DNA of 55,119 bases from Mycolicibacterium agri (GCF_002553505.1 NZ_PDCP01000041.1:1-55119); one strand, 5' to 3'; positions 25,958-34,509 are shown, numbered from the stretch's first letter. The notes: generated by a model not told the origin, from the letters alone. A program made the numbers and translations.

Positions 25958-27571
25958 ATGGACGTTGTGCGCGAAGGGCTTTCCGCATTTGCGGAGGCCA
26001 TCACCGCCGGTGTCGCCATCCTGGGTCACCCGATGATGTGGGTGGCGATCGCCGTCGGCGCGATCGTCGGAGTGATCTTCGGCGCGATGCCCGGCGTCGG
26101 CACCACGCTGGCCTACGCGCTCATTCTGCCGTTCACGTTCCAGCTGGACATCGTGACGACGATCGTTCTGCTGATGTCGGTGTCGGTCGGTTCGCAGTAC
26201 GGCAACAGCATCCCCGCCATCCTCGTCGGTGTTCCCGGGTCGCCCGCGGCGGCTCTCACGGTCATCGACGGCTACACGATGCACAAACGCGGCGAGACCG
26301 GCTATGCGCTCGGAATCGCGTTCGTCGGCGCAATATTCGGCCAGATCGTGTCCATCCTGTTCTTCATCGCCGCGATCATCCCGCTGGCCGCGCTGGCGTA
26401 CTTCTTCCTGCAACCCGAGCTGTTCGCGCTGTATCTCTTCGGGTTGGTCGCGATCGTCAGCCTCACCGGCCGCAACGTGCTCAAAGGTTTGATGGCGGTC
26501 GCGATGGGACTGTTGATCGCGGTGGTCGGTCTCGACCCGGTCAACGCCACCACGCGGTTCACCTTCGACATCCCCTGGCTGAGAGGCGGTATCGATGCGA
26601 CGATCGTCGTGATCGGGTTACTGGCGCTCAGCGAGCTTCTGCGACAGACCCGGCAGAACTTCCAATGGAACTCCAACGGCGGCCGGTTCAAGGCCAGGTT
26701 CCCGAACTGGCGGCGCTTCCTGCCGGTGATGCCGGCGATGTTCGGCGGCACCGTGGTCGGCACAGTGATCGGAGCGGTGCCGGGAGCCGGTGCGACCCCC
26801 GCGGCGATGATCGCCTACCAGAACGCGCGGATCATGTCCAAGCACCCGGAGAAGTTCGGCAAGGGCGCGCCCGACGGCATCGCCGCCAACGAAGCGTCCC
26901 AAAACGCGTCCAACTCCGGTGAATTGATACCGACACTGGGCATCGGGATTCCCGGCAGCGGATCAATGGTGCTGCTGTTGGCGGCGTTGTCGCTCAACGG
27001 TTTCGTGCCGGGCCCGCACCTGGTCAGCGAGTCGCCCGAGTTGTTCCACGCGGTCGTCGCAGGGCTGTTGGGGTCGTCGATCTTCATCATCCTCACCGGT
27101 TGGGTGATGGCGCGCGGCATGGTGAAACTGCTGACCATCAACCGTTCCGTCGTCATCGTGCTGTCGATCGCCACCGTCGTACTCGGTGTGTACTCGCTGC
27201 AGTTCCGGGTGATGGATGTGGCGATATGCTTCGGCGCCGCGGCGGTCGGCTATTTCATGCTCCGCTACGGCTATTCGACCCCTGCGGCCGCGCTGGCGGT
27301 CGTGCTGGCCGGTGGGTTCGAGGCGTCGCTGCGCCACGGTCTGTCCGTGTTCGACAACGACCCGACGGTGTTCTTCGCCCGACCGATCGCCCTGTCGATC
27401 CTGTGCCTGGCGCTGGCGTTCCTGGTCATCGGCATCAGGAGAACCGCGAAGGTGGCCAGGCAGGAACGCGAAATCGTCACAGTTCACGCCCGCGAGCAGA
27501 CCAGCACGCCTGCGGACCGCACCGATGTCACCGCCGAACCCGTCGATCACGTTGCGCACAAGGAGAAATGA
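25958..27571 (+). CDS. Tripartite tricarboxylate transporter large membrane subunit TctA
   Basis: This 537-residue transport subunit has about 11-12 membrane segments. The two TctA signatures are clear: GAMPGVGTTLAYALILPFTF with SVGSQYGNSIPAILVGVPGS in the first half, and the inverted-repeat copy GAVPGAGATPAAMIAYQNAR with GELIPTLGIGIPGSGSMVLL in the second. The C-terminus ends in a long polar tail of about 40 residues. TctABC systems import carboxylates such as citrate, terephthalate or protocatechuate. Its stop is one base before the GTG of the racemase-like gene. Confidence 0.95.
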   Translation: MDVVREGLSAFAEAITAGVAILGHPMMWVAIAVGAIVGVIFGAMPGVGTTLAYALILPFTFQLDIVTTIVLLMSVSVGSQYGNSIPAILVGVPGSPAAALTVIDGYTMHKRGETGYALGIAFVGAIFGQIVSILFFIAAIIPLAALAYFFLQPELFALYLFGLVAIVSLTGRNVLKGLMAVAMGLLIAVVGLDPVNATTRFTFDIPWLRGGIDATIVVIGLLALSELLRQTRQNFQWNSNGGRFKARFPNWRRFLPVMPAMFGGTVVGTVIGAVPGAGATPAAMIAYQNARIMSKHPEKFGKGAPDGIAANEASQNASNSGELIPTLGIGIPGSGSMVLLLAALSLNGFVPGPHLVSESPELFHAVVAGLLGSSIFIILTGWVMARGMVKLLTINRSVVIVLSIATVVLGVYSLQFRVMDVAICFGAAAVGYFMLRYGYSTPAAALAVVLAGGFEASLRHGLSVFDNDPTVFFARPIALSILCLALAFLVIGIRRTAKVARQEREIVTVHAREQTSTPADRTDVTAEPVDHVAHKEK

Positions 27572-27572
27572 C

Positions 27573-28292
27573 GTGTCAGAACAACCATCAGCCATTGCCG
27601 TCATTCTGGCGCAATATCCACCGGAGGAGCGCAAGCGCCGCGAGGACGCGGTTCGCGCCGCCGCTCCGTACGGCCAACCGGTCGAGTTTCTGGAGATCGA
27701 GGGCTCGGTCTACAAGAAGGGCCTCACCCAGTACCACCGTGCCGTCATCGCGCCACTGGTGGCCAGGGCCGCCCTCCAGGCGCAACGCGCCGGCTACAGC
27801 GCGGTGGTGCCGTACGGCACGTTGGATCTCGGCATCGACGAGGCCCGACACGTAGTCGACATACCCGTGATGGGTCCCGGCCGCACGAGCACCCACATCG
27901 CGCTGACGCTCGGGTCACGGGTCAGCGTGCTGTGCTACGACCAACCGCATGTCGTGATGTTCCGCAAGCTGCTGCCGTCCTGGGGAGTCACCGAGGGCGT
28001 CACGTCGATCCGTCCGGTCGACGTCCCGATCACCGAGATGGCAAGTCGCACAGACGAGCTCAGGAAGCGATTTGTCGAGCAGTCGCAGCGCGCCATCGAG
28101 GACGAGGGCGCCGAAATCATTCTGCCGCTCGGCATGACGATGGTGCCCGTCCTGATGTCCGCGGCGTCACTGTCCGACGAGATCGGTGTTCCCGTCGTCG
28201 ACCCGATCGCTTCGACCCTCGCCGTCGCCGCGTTCCTCGGCTCGGGCGGCTACACCAACAGCCGCGTCGCCTACCCACACGTCGAGCCCTGA
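27573..28292 (+). CDS. Asp/Glu/hydantoin racemase-superfamily protein, no catalytic cysteines
   Basis: This 239-residue protein resembles hydantoin racemase (HyuE) and aspartate/glutamate racemases. In HyuE the catalytic cysteines lie in the two pseudo-symmetric lobes. Here the first lobe reads VVPYGTLDLGIDEARHVVDI (residues 78-97) and the second ILPLGMTMVPVL (about 183-194), with no cysteine in either. The one cysteine, C121, is in SVLCYDQPH. It therefore shares the odd loss seen in the other racemase-fold protein of the cluster. The GTG at 27573 is preceded by AAGGAGAAATGA. It lies between tctA and tctC, a position that suggests action on the transported compound. Confidence 0.78.
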   Translation: MSEQPSAIAVILAQYPPEERKRREDAVRAAAPYGQPVEFLEIEGSVYKKGLTQYHRAVIAPLVARAALQAQRAGYSAVVPYGTLDLGIDEARHVVDIPVMGPGRTSTHIALTLGSRVSVLCYDQPHVVMFRKLLPSWGVTEGVTSIRPVDVPITEMASRTDELRKRFVEQSQRAIEDEGAEIILPLGMTMVPVLMSAASLSDEIGVPVVDPIASTLAVAAFLGSGGYTNSRVAYPHVEP

Positions 28293-28321
28293 CAGATCAC
28301 TTCAAGAGCAAGGAGGCTCTC

Positions 28322-29449
28322 ATGAGGGCAAGTCACATCATCCGATCCGTAGCGGCAACCATCGCGGCCACGGCATTGGTGGCAGGCGCGGTGGCGTGTT
28401 CGGCCGACCGCGAGCGCCAGCGTGGCGAGCAAGCCGACGACGGCACCGACACTCCGGTTTTCGCCGACGACGGCAAGCTGCAGCCGCTCAAGGACGGCTT
28501 CCCCGACAAGCCGTTGACGATCGTCGTTGTCGACGAGGCGGGCAGCGACGACGGCATCTACGCGCGGCAATTCGCGGAAGCGGCCGCCAAGATCGCGCCC
28601 GTCGACATCAAGGTGCTCGACCGACCCGAGTTCGGCAGCACGTACGGAGCATGGGAGGCGCTGGACTGGATCAGCGAGCAACGCGGCGGCGACGAGGGAT
28701 ACATGCTCGCAGTCGTCACGCTGCCGGGATCGACCATCGATCTGTTGGCGACGCCTGTCGCCAGCGAGCTCGACGTCAACATGGAGTCGCTGAACACCGT
28801 CGCGCTCACCGAGTCGGTGCCCTATGTGGTGGTGTCGCGGGCCGGCGCGCCGTGGGGCGACAGCTTCGAGGACATGTTGGCCTACGCCAAGGCCAATCCC
28901 GGTCAGGTCAAATACATTTCGCGCGGTCCCGGCGCCGGACCCGACCTCGCGATGAATAACTACGCCGACATCGCAGGCGTCGAGTTCAACACCAGCGTCG
29001 GCGGGTCACACTCGGAGATCAACACCGCGCTGGGCGCCGGTGCGGGCGACATCGCCGTCACGCTTCCCGGTGCGGCCTCCCCGTTCGTGCAGGACGGCAA
29101 GGTGGTTCTGCTGACCTGCACCGGCAACGCCAACCCGTGCGCCGCCAATTGGGGTAAGGCGCAACCGAACGCGGCGTCGGTGCTCGGCATCGAGAACGAC
29201 CCGTGGGGTTCCACCCGCGGACTGGTCGCAGCCCAAGACATTCCGGAGTCACATCGGCTGTGGCTCGAGGCGCTGGTGAAAAAGGTCTCGGAGTCTGACG
29301 AGTTCATCAAGGCGCGTACGGCGATACCCGGTGTCGGCATGGACTACCTCGACAAGCAGCAGGCACTGGAACTTCAACAGGCGGCCTACGACCCCGCCTA
29401 CGAAATCCTCGACCGGCTAGGGGGCCTCGCACCCGGCGTCTCGAAGTAA
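28322..29449 (+). CDS. Tripartite tricarboxylate transporter substrate-binding lipoprotein TctC (BUG family)
   Basis: This 375-residue extracytoplasmic binding protein belongs to the Bordetella uptake gene family. The signal sequence ends near GAVACS, a plausible lipobox. BUG patterns include KPLTIVVVDEAGSDDGIYAR, the central SVPYVVVSRAGAPW, and KYISRGPGAGPDLAMNNYAD with SVGGSHSEINTALGAGAGD. The ligand loop is different enough from TctC of citrate systems that the substrate cannot be guessed. The ATG at 28322 follows AAGGAGGCTCTC, an excellent ribosome-binding site. With TctA and TctB it completes the importer of the right module. Confidence 0.88.
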   Translation: MRASHIIRSVAATIAATALVAGAVACSADRERQRGEQADDGTDTPVFADDGKLQPLKDGFPDKPLTIVVVDEAGSDDGIYARQFAEAAAKIAPVDIKVLDRPEFGSTYGAWEALDWISEQRGGDEGYMLAVVTLPGSTIDLLATPVASELDVNMESLNTVALTESVPYVVVSRAGAPWGDSFEDMLAYAKANPGQVKYISRGPGAGPDLAMNNYADIAGVEFNTSVGGSHSEINTALGAGAGDIAVTLPGAASPFVQDGKVVLLTCTGNANPCAANWGKAQPNAASVLGIENDPWGSTRGLVAAQDIPESHRLWLEALVKKVSESDEFIKARTAIPGVGMDYLDKQQALELQQAAYDPAYEILDRLGGLAPGVSK

Positions 29450-29469
29450 CCAAGACCGACGGCGGATCA

Positions 29470-29492
29470 CCCCGGGTCGCGTGGATCCGGGG
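29470..29492 (+). other. Small intercistronic hairpin between tctC and the amidohydrolase
   Basis: CCCCGG (29470-29475) and CCGGGG (29487-29492) can pair around an 11-base loop in the 72-base gap. No U-run follows and there is no separate promoter or operator copy here, so it may mark an RNA processing point inside one operon. Confidence 0.35.
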
Positions 29493-29521
29493 GAGCCACC
29501 GACTGCCAGGAGGAACATCGC

Positions 29522-30532
29522 ATGCGGGTGATTGATGCCCACGCGCATCTGATCTCGACGGATGCGGTCGAGACGCTGCGAGAAGAATTGCCGGATCACG
29601 CTCCGGCTTTCGAGGACTGTCCGGGTGGACGATACCTGGTGTACCCGAACGGTCGGGCGAGCGGGCCGCTGCCGCAAGGCATGTTCGATCTGGACGTGCG
29701 GCTCGACGACATGGACCGAACCGGGGTGTCCGTGCAGGTCCTCTCACCCAACCCGCCGCAGTTCGGCTATGCGCTCGACGCCGATGCGTCGGCGGTGCAT
29801 TCGGCGGTCGTCAACGACGCGACGATCGCGACCGCCGAGAAGGCGCCCGACCGGCTGCTCGCGTTGCTGACCCTGCCGCTGCCGAATGTCGATGCGGCGC
29901 TGAACGAACTGGCCCGCTGCGCCGGACGCGCGCCGGTGCGGGGTGTCGAGATCGGGGCTAATATCGCGGGCGAGAACCTGGACGCGCCCGAACTCGAGCC
30001 GTTGTGGGCCGAGCTCGAGCGGCGGAGGATGTTCGTCCTCGTCCACTCGGCACCGGCCGACACCCCGCAGTACCGCAGGCATTTCACCCGCAATCTGGTT
30101 GGCAATCCTGCGGATTCCACGTTGGCCATCGCCAGCCTGATCTTCGGCGGCGTCGTCGAACGCCACCCCGATCTGGTGTTCTGCTTCGTGCACGGCGGCG
30201 GCTTCGCGCCCTACCAGATCGGCCGGTGGGACCGGGGCTGGCGGTCCCGCGAGGAACTGCGCGCAGCGGCGCCGCGGCCGCCCAGCGAGTATCTGCGCAG
30301 GTTCTACTTCGACAGTCTCACGCACGACTCTGCGTCGCTGGCGTTTCTCGGCGCCCGCGTCGGATGGGACCGAGTCGTTCTCGGCAGCGATTACTGCTTC
30401 GACATGGCCAGCGACGACCCCGTGGCAGACATCCGACTGCTGCATCTGGACTCCGCCGACGAATGCGCCGTGCTCGGCAACACCATGGCATCGATCCTCG
30501 ATCGAGCCGAAACCGCAAGAGGAGAAGGATGA
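29522..30532 (+). CDS. Amidohydrolase 2-family protein, ACMSD-like (copy 2)
   Basis: This 336-residue paralogue of the protein at 20071-21078 has all expected metal positions: DAHAHLIS at the N-terminus, the histidine in LVHSAPA, FVHGGGFAPYQIGRWDRGW and the aspartate of LGSDYCFDMA. GMFDLDVRLDDMDRTGVSV is shared with copy 1 almost residue for residue, while the first 50 residues differ more, so the two may act on different but related substrates. The ATG at 29522 follows CAGGAGGAACATCG. The stop overlaps the ATG of cyclase copy 2 (ATGA), repeating the hydrolase/cyclase pairing of the left module. Confidence 0.88.
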   Translation: MRVIDAHAHLISTDAVETLREELPDHAPAFEDCPGGRYLVYPNGRASGPLPQGMFDLDVRLDDMDRTGVSVQVLSPNPPQFGYALDADASAVHSAVVNDATIATAEKAPDRLLALLTLPLPNVDAALNELARCAGRAPVRGVEIGANIAGENLDAPELEPLWAELERRRMFVLVHSAPADTPQYRRHFTRNLVGNPADSTLAIASLIFGGVVERHPDLVFCFVHGGGFAPYQIGRWDRGWRSREELRAAAPRPPSEYLRRFYFDSLTHDSASLAFLGARVGWDRVVLGSDYCFDMASDDPVADIRLLHLDSADECAVLGNTMASILDRAETARGEG

Positions 30533-31494
30533 CTGACGACCAAGTGGAGCGCGACTGGCAGCGCCTACACGACGCCGCCGAGCGCCTGAAGAACTGGGGC
30601 AAGTGGGGTCCCGACGATCAGGCGGGCACGGTCAACTACATCACGCCGGAGAAGATCCGGGCCGCCGCCGGGTTGGTGACTGACGGCAAGGTGCTGTCGT
30701 TGTCGATCGACTATGGCGAATCCGGGCCGCAGAGCGGGCATTTGCGCCGGTTCAACCCGATGAGCTTCATGATGCGCGACGGTGACGACGCCTACGCCAG
30801 GGCGCTGGCGGGCACGCCGCAGGGCATCGGCGCCGCCGACGACATCCTGATCATGGCCGCGCAGGGTGCCACCCACTGGGATGCGTTGGGGCACATGTTC
30901 TTCGACTCGAAGATGTGGAACGGATACGACGCCCGGCTGGTCAGCTCGATGGGCGCCGAGAAGAACGACATCAGCAACTACCGCGATCGCATCGTCGGAC
31001 GCGCAGTGCTGCTCGACCTGCCGCGCTTTTTCGGCGTGGAGTGGCTGCAACCGGGACGAGCCGTCAGCGGCGACGAGTTGCAGGGGTGCGCCGACGCTCA
31101 GGGTGTGGCCGTCGGCTCCGGCGACATCCTGTTGATCCGCTTCGGCCAGATCACCCAGGTCCGCGCCGAGGGCAGCTGGGGGCAATACGCGGGCGGCGAC
31201 GCGCCGGGACTCGCATTCGACACGCTGGATTGGTTGTTCCACAAGGAGATCGCAGGCATCGGCGTCGACACGTGGGGCGCGGAGGTACGACCCAACGACG
31301 TCTGCGCGGTCAACCAGCCGTGGCATCGAGTGGCATTACCGTCGATCGGTCTGCTGGTGGGGGAGATCTTCGACTTGGACGCGCTCGCAGAAGACTGTGC
31401 GGCCGACGGCCGCTACGAGTTCTTCTTCTCGGCGAATCCGCTGCCGGTGATCGGCAGCGTCGGTGGCCCGATCAACCCGGTGGTGGTCAAATGA
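30529..31494 (+). CDS. Cyclase-family metal-dependent hydrolase (copy 2)
   Basis: This 321-residue paralogue of the protein at 15395-16363 has the metal-site signature as QGATHWDALGHMFFDSKMWN, so the His of the central HxD is kept here while copy 1 has Gln. Shared blocks include NWGKWGPDDQAGTVNYI, LRRFNPMSFMMRDG and EIAGIGVDTWGAEVRPND. It would cleave an amide, lactone or cyclic imide bond. It is coupled by four-base overlaps to the amidohydrolase before it and to the DUF35 gene after it. Confidence 0.86.
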   Translation: MTDDQVERDWQRLHDAAERLKNWGKWGPDDQAGTVNYITPEKIRAAAGLVTDGKVLSLSIDYGESGPQSGHLRRFNPMSFMMRDGDDAYARALAGTPQGIGAADDILIMAAQGATHWDALGHMFFDSKMWNGYDARLVSSMGAEKNDISNYRDRIVGRAVLLDLPRFFGVEWLQPGRAVSGDELQGCADAQGVAVGSGDILLIRFGQITQVRAEGSWGQYAGGDAPGLAFDTLDWLFHKEIAGIGVDTWGAEVRPNDVCAVNQPWHRVALPSIGLLVGEIFDLDALAEDCAADGRYEFFFSANPLPVIGSVGGPINPVVVK

Positions 31495-31889
31495 CCGAGC
31501 GCCCGATCCCGCAACTGCGCGGGGAGGAGAAGCAGTACTACGCCGACCTGCGCGAGCATCGGCTGCCGTACTACCGCTGCAGCGATTGCGAAGTGGCGTA
31601 CGCGCGCCCGCAGGAGTTCTGCCCCGGATGCGGTGGCGGCGTGACGCGACAGTGGTCGTCGGGGATAGGGACGGTGTATTCGTTCACCACGCAACAGCGG
31701 GCAGGCCACCCGTACTTCGCCGACGCGGTTCCCTACACGATCGCACTTGTCGACTTCACCGAGGGCTTCTGCACATTGGCCGACCTGACGGTGCCGAACG
31801 GCAACCCCCGCATCGGGCAGCGCGTCCGCGTCGAATTCGAGGACGTGACCGACGAATTGACCCTCGCACACTTCGTGGCGGTGTCATGA
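31491..31889 (+). CDS. Zinc-ribbon/OB-fold protein (DUF35 family)
   Basis: This 132-residue protein has an N-terminal rubredoxin-like zinc ribbon with two CxxC pairs, YRCSDCEVAY and FCPGCGGG, followed by a DUF35 OB-fold (residues about 60-130). DUF35 proteins work as acyl-CoA-binding partners of thiolase-like or MaoC-like enzymes; in mycobacteria the best-known case is the ChsH2 C-terminal domain with the aldolase Ltp2. The gene overlaps the following thiolase-like gene by four bases (ATGA), as expected for subunits of one complex. Confidence 0.9.
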   Translation: MTERPIPQLRGEEKQYYADLREHRLPYYRCSDCEVAYARPQEFCPGCGGGVTRQWSSGIGTVYSFTTQQRAGHPYFADAVPYTIALVDFTEGFCTLADLTVPNGNPRIGQRVRVEFEDVTDELTLAHFVAVS

Positions 31890-33028
31890 GTATCCGAGGT
31901 AGGGCAGCCATCGTCGGCGCGGCCGAGGTCGACACCTGGCAGTCGGAGGGACGCTCCCCGGTCGGCCTGATGGCCGAGGCGACACGGCGCGCCGTGGCCG
32001 ATGCCGGCCTGACGCTGGCCGACGTCGACGGCTTGTTCAGCGCCAGTTCGCATTACACGTTTCCGACCATGAACCTGGCCGAGAAGCTGGGGATGCACCC
32101 GCGATTCATGGATTCGTCGAACATCGGCGGTGCCTCGTTCATCAGTCATGTCGGCCACGCGGCCGCGGCGATCGCCGCAGGGCTCTGCGACGTCGCGGTG
32201 ATCGCCTACGGCAGCACTCAGCGATCCGACAAGGGGAAATTGGTCAGCCGCGCCGAATGGTCGGCGTACGAGGAGCCGTACGGGCTCATCCATCCCATCT
32301 CGTCGGTGGCGCTCATGGCGCAACGCCACATGCACGAATTCGGCACCACCAGCGAGCAACTGGCCGCGGTGGCGGTGTCAGCGCGGGAATGGTCGCTGCT
32401 GCATCCGAATCCGCCATACCCGAAACCGCTCACCGTCGACGACGTGGTCGGCTCGAGGATGATCTCCACACCCTTGCACGCGAGGGACTGCTGCCTGGTC
32501 ACCGATGGTGGCGCCGCGATCGTGATGACCTCCGCGCAGCGTGCGGCAACGCTGCGGCGGCCGCCCGTTTTTCTGATGGGTTTCTCGGAATCGAGCAACC
32601 ATCGGACCGTCTCGGCGATGCCGAACCTCACCAGCACTGTGGCCAATCAGACGAGCCGGCTCGCGCTGGAGATGGCCGGGCGGTCACTGGCCGACATCGA
32701 CACCGCCCACGTCTACGACGCCTTCACGATCAGCCTGCTGATCCTCTTGGAGGACATCGGCTTCTGCGGCAAAGGTGAGGGTGGCCCATTCGTGGCCGAC
32801 GGCAACATCGCTCCCGGCGGCACTCTCGCCCTCAACACCAACGGTGCCGGGCTGTCCTACACCCACCCGGGCATGCTCGGTCTGTTCCTACTCACCGAGG
32901 CGGTCGCGCAGTTGCGGGGAGATGCGGGGCAGCGCCAAGTGCCGGGCGCGGCGACCTCACTGGTGCACGGCATGGGTCTGACGATCGCCGCTCATAGTAC
33001 GGCGATACTGTCGACACATGCAGATTGA
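31886..33028 (+). CDS. Thiolase-like protein lacking the nucleophilic cysteine (SCP-x/Ltp2-like, probable retro-aldolase)
   Basis: This 380-residue protein has the thiolase fold of the SCP2/SCP-x group. Where true thiolases have the nucleophilic cysteine (NRFCASG in FadA here), this protein has SSNIGGASFISHVGHAA, so thiolysis is unlikely. The C-terminus has NTNGAGLSYTHPGMLGLF, with LVHGMG instead of the second catalytic cysteine. The tyrosine in AHVYDAFTISLL matches the active-site tyrosine region of Ltp-type aldolases. With the DUF35 subunit encoded just upstream, the most likely role is retro-aldol cleavage of an acyl-CoA. It is the last gene of the right module. Confidence 0.86.
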   Translation: MSIRGRAAIVGAAEVDTWQSEGRSPVGLMAEATRRAVADAGLTLADVDGLFSASSHYTFPTMNLAEKLGMHPRFMDSSNIGGASFISHVGHAAAAIAAGLCDVAVIAYGSTQRSDKGKLVSRAEWSAYEEPYGLIHPISSVALMAQRHMHEFGTTSEQLAAVAVSAREWSLLHPNPPYPKPLTVDDVVGSRMISTPLHARDCCLVTDGGAAIVMTSAQRAATLRRPPVFLMGFSESSNHRTVSAMPNLTSTVANQTSRLALEMAGRSLADIDTAHVYDAFTISLLILLEDIGFCGKGEGGPFVADGNIAPGGTLALNTNGAGLSYTHPGMLGLFLLTEAVAQLRGDAGQRQVPGAATSLVHGMGLTIAAHSTAILSTHAD

Positions 33029-33066
33029 GTCAACGCTGCCGCATTGCCCGCGGTGAGCGGCCCGAA

Positions 33067-34509
33067 GTGAGCGCCGAAACCGTCGACGGAGTCGGGTTTC
33101 GGTCCGAGCGGGGTCCGATCCTCGCGTCGATCATGCTCACGATGAGCCTGGTGGCGCTGGACGCGACGGTGCTGGCCACCGCGGTGCCGACGATCGTCGG
33201 CGAACTCGGCGACTTCAACCTGTTTCCGTGGCTGTTCTCCGGCTATCTGCTCGCGCAGGCGGTGACGACGCCGCTGTACGCCAAGCTGTCGGACCTGTTC
33301 GGGCGCAAACCCGTCATCCTGGTCGGCATCGGGCTGTTCATGGCCGGGTCGATCCTGTGCACGGTCGCATGGTCGATGCCCACGCTCATCGTGGCCCGCG
33401 CGGTGCAGGGGCTGGGCGCCGGTGCCGTGCAACCGATGTCGGTGACGATCGTCGGCGACATCTACTCACTGGCCGAACGAGTCAGGGTGCAGGGCTATTT
33501 CGCCAGCGTGTGGGCGATGGCTTCGGTGGTCGGCCCGACGCTCGGCGGGGTGTTCTCCGAGCTGGGGATTTGGCGCGCGCTGTTCGCGCTCAATGTGCCG
33601 CTGTGCCTGTTGGCCGCGTGGATGATGGTGCGGCGCTTCCACGAGAACGCCGAGCGCGCCGCGCGGCCCGTCGACTACCGCGGCGCGGTGCTGCTGATCG
33701 CGGCGCTGACGTCATTGGTGCTGGGCATCCTCGGCGGCGGGCAGGCCTGGGCGTGGGCCTCGCCGGCCAGCTTCGCCGCGTTCGGCGCGGGCGTGCTGCT
33801 GCTGGTGGCGTTCGCCGTGTCCGCGCGTCGCACCCCCGAACCGATCCTGCCCGGGTTCGTGCTGACCCGGCGCCTGCTGGTGACCACGACGGTCGTGGGG
33901 CTCGCCGTCGGCGCGATCCTGATCGGGCTCACCTCCTACGTGCCGACCTACCTTGAAGGCTCCCTGGGGGTTTCGCCGGTGCAGGCCGGCCTGGCATTGA
34001 CGACGCTGACCATCGGCTGGCCGCTGGCCTCGGGCCTGGCCGGCCGCATCTACCTGCGGGTCGGGTTCAAGAAGACCGCGATCATCGGCGCGGCGCTGGT
34101 GCTGACAGGCGCGGGATCGCTGCTGTCGGTGGCGCACCGACCGAACATCATCGCGATCGCCGCACTGTGCTTCGTCATCGGCTGCGGCCTCGGCCTGCTG
34201 GCGCTGCCGAGCCTGATCGCCGCGCAGTCCAGCGTCGACTGGGAGGAACGCGGCGTGGTCACCGGAACGCACATGTTCGCCCGCTCGCTGGGCAGCGCGG
34301 TGGGCGTGGCCGTTTTCGGAGCCATCGCCAACACCTTCTTCGGCGATGGCGACGTGCATTCGCTGGGCGCCTCGGTCATTCAGTCGGGCACCGCCGCGGT
34401 GTTCGTCGGCGTCGTGGTGGTCGCCGTGCTAGCCGCGGTCGCGGTGGCCGCGATGCCGCCGACGCCGCCTGCCCGGAATCCTCACGGGCCGACGACAGCG
34501 CCCAGGTAG
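33067..34509 (+). CDS. MFS transporter, DHA2/EmrB-QacA family
   Basis: This roughly 480-residue membrane protein has about 14 transmembrane segments typical of drug:proton antiporter family 2. The signature of loop 2-3 is KLSDLFGRKPVILVGIG, and motif C is near ASVVGPTLGGVFSELGIWRA. The GTG at 33067 is chosen because similarity begins shortly after it; the frame is open from 33025. It starts 38 bases after the thiolase-like gene in the same direction, but has no copy of the cluster operator. It could export a pathway intermediate or be unrelated. Its last 28 bases overlap the convergent gene. Confidence 0.9.
   Translation: MSAETVDGVGFRSERGPILASIMLTMSLVALDATVLATAVPTIVGELGDFNLFPWLFSGYLLAQAVTTPLYAKLSDLFGRKPVILVGIGLFMAGSILCTVAWSMPTLIVARAVQGLGAGAVQPMSVTIVGDIYSLAERVRVQGYFASVWAMASVVGPTLGGVFSELGIWRALFALNVPLCLLAAWMMVRRFHENAERAARPVDYRGAVLLIAALTSLVLGILGGGQAWAWASPASFAAFGAGVLLLVAFAVSARRTPEPILPGFVLTRRLLVTTTVVGLAVGAILIGLTSYVPTYLEGSLGVSPVQAGLALTTLTIGWPLASGLAGRIYLRVGFKKTAIIGAALVLTGAGSLLSVAHRPNIIAIAALCFVIGCGLGLLALPSLIAAQSSVDWEERGVVTGTHMFARSLGSAVGVAVFGAIANTFFGDGDVHSLGASVIQSGTAAVFVGVVVVAVLAAVAVAAMPPTPPARNPHGPTTAPR

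Noticed and set aside
28293..28321. Separate promoter for tctC
   Set aside because: The gap is 29 bases, holds a strong ribosome-binding site and no -10/-35 pair or operator copy.
33067..34509. MFS transporter as a confirmed member of the catabolic regulon
   Set aside because: It follows in the same direction, but no operator copy precedes it and its family is mostly drug export; membership remains unproven.
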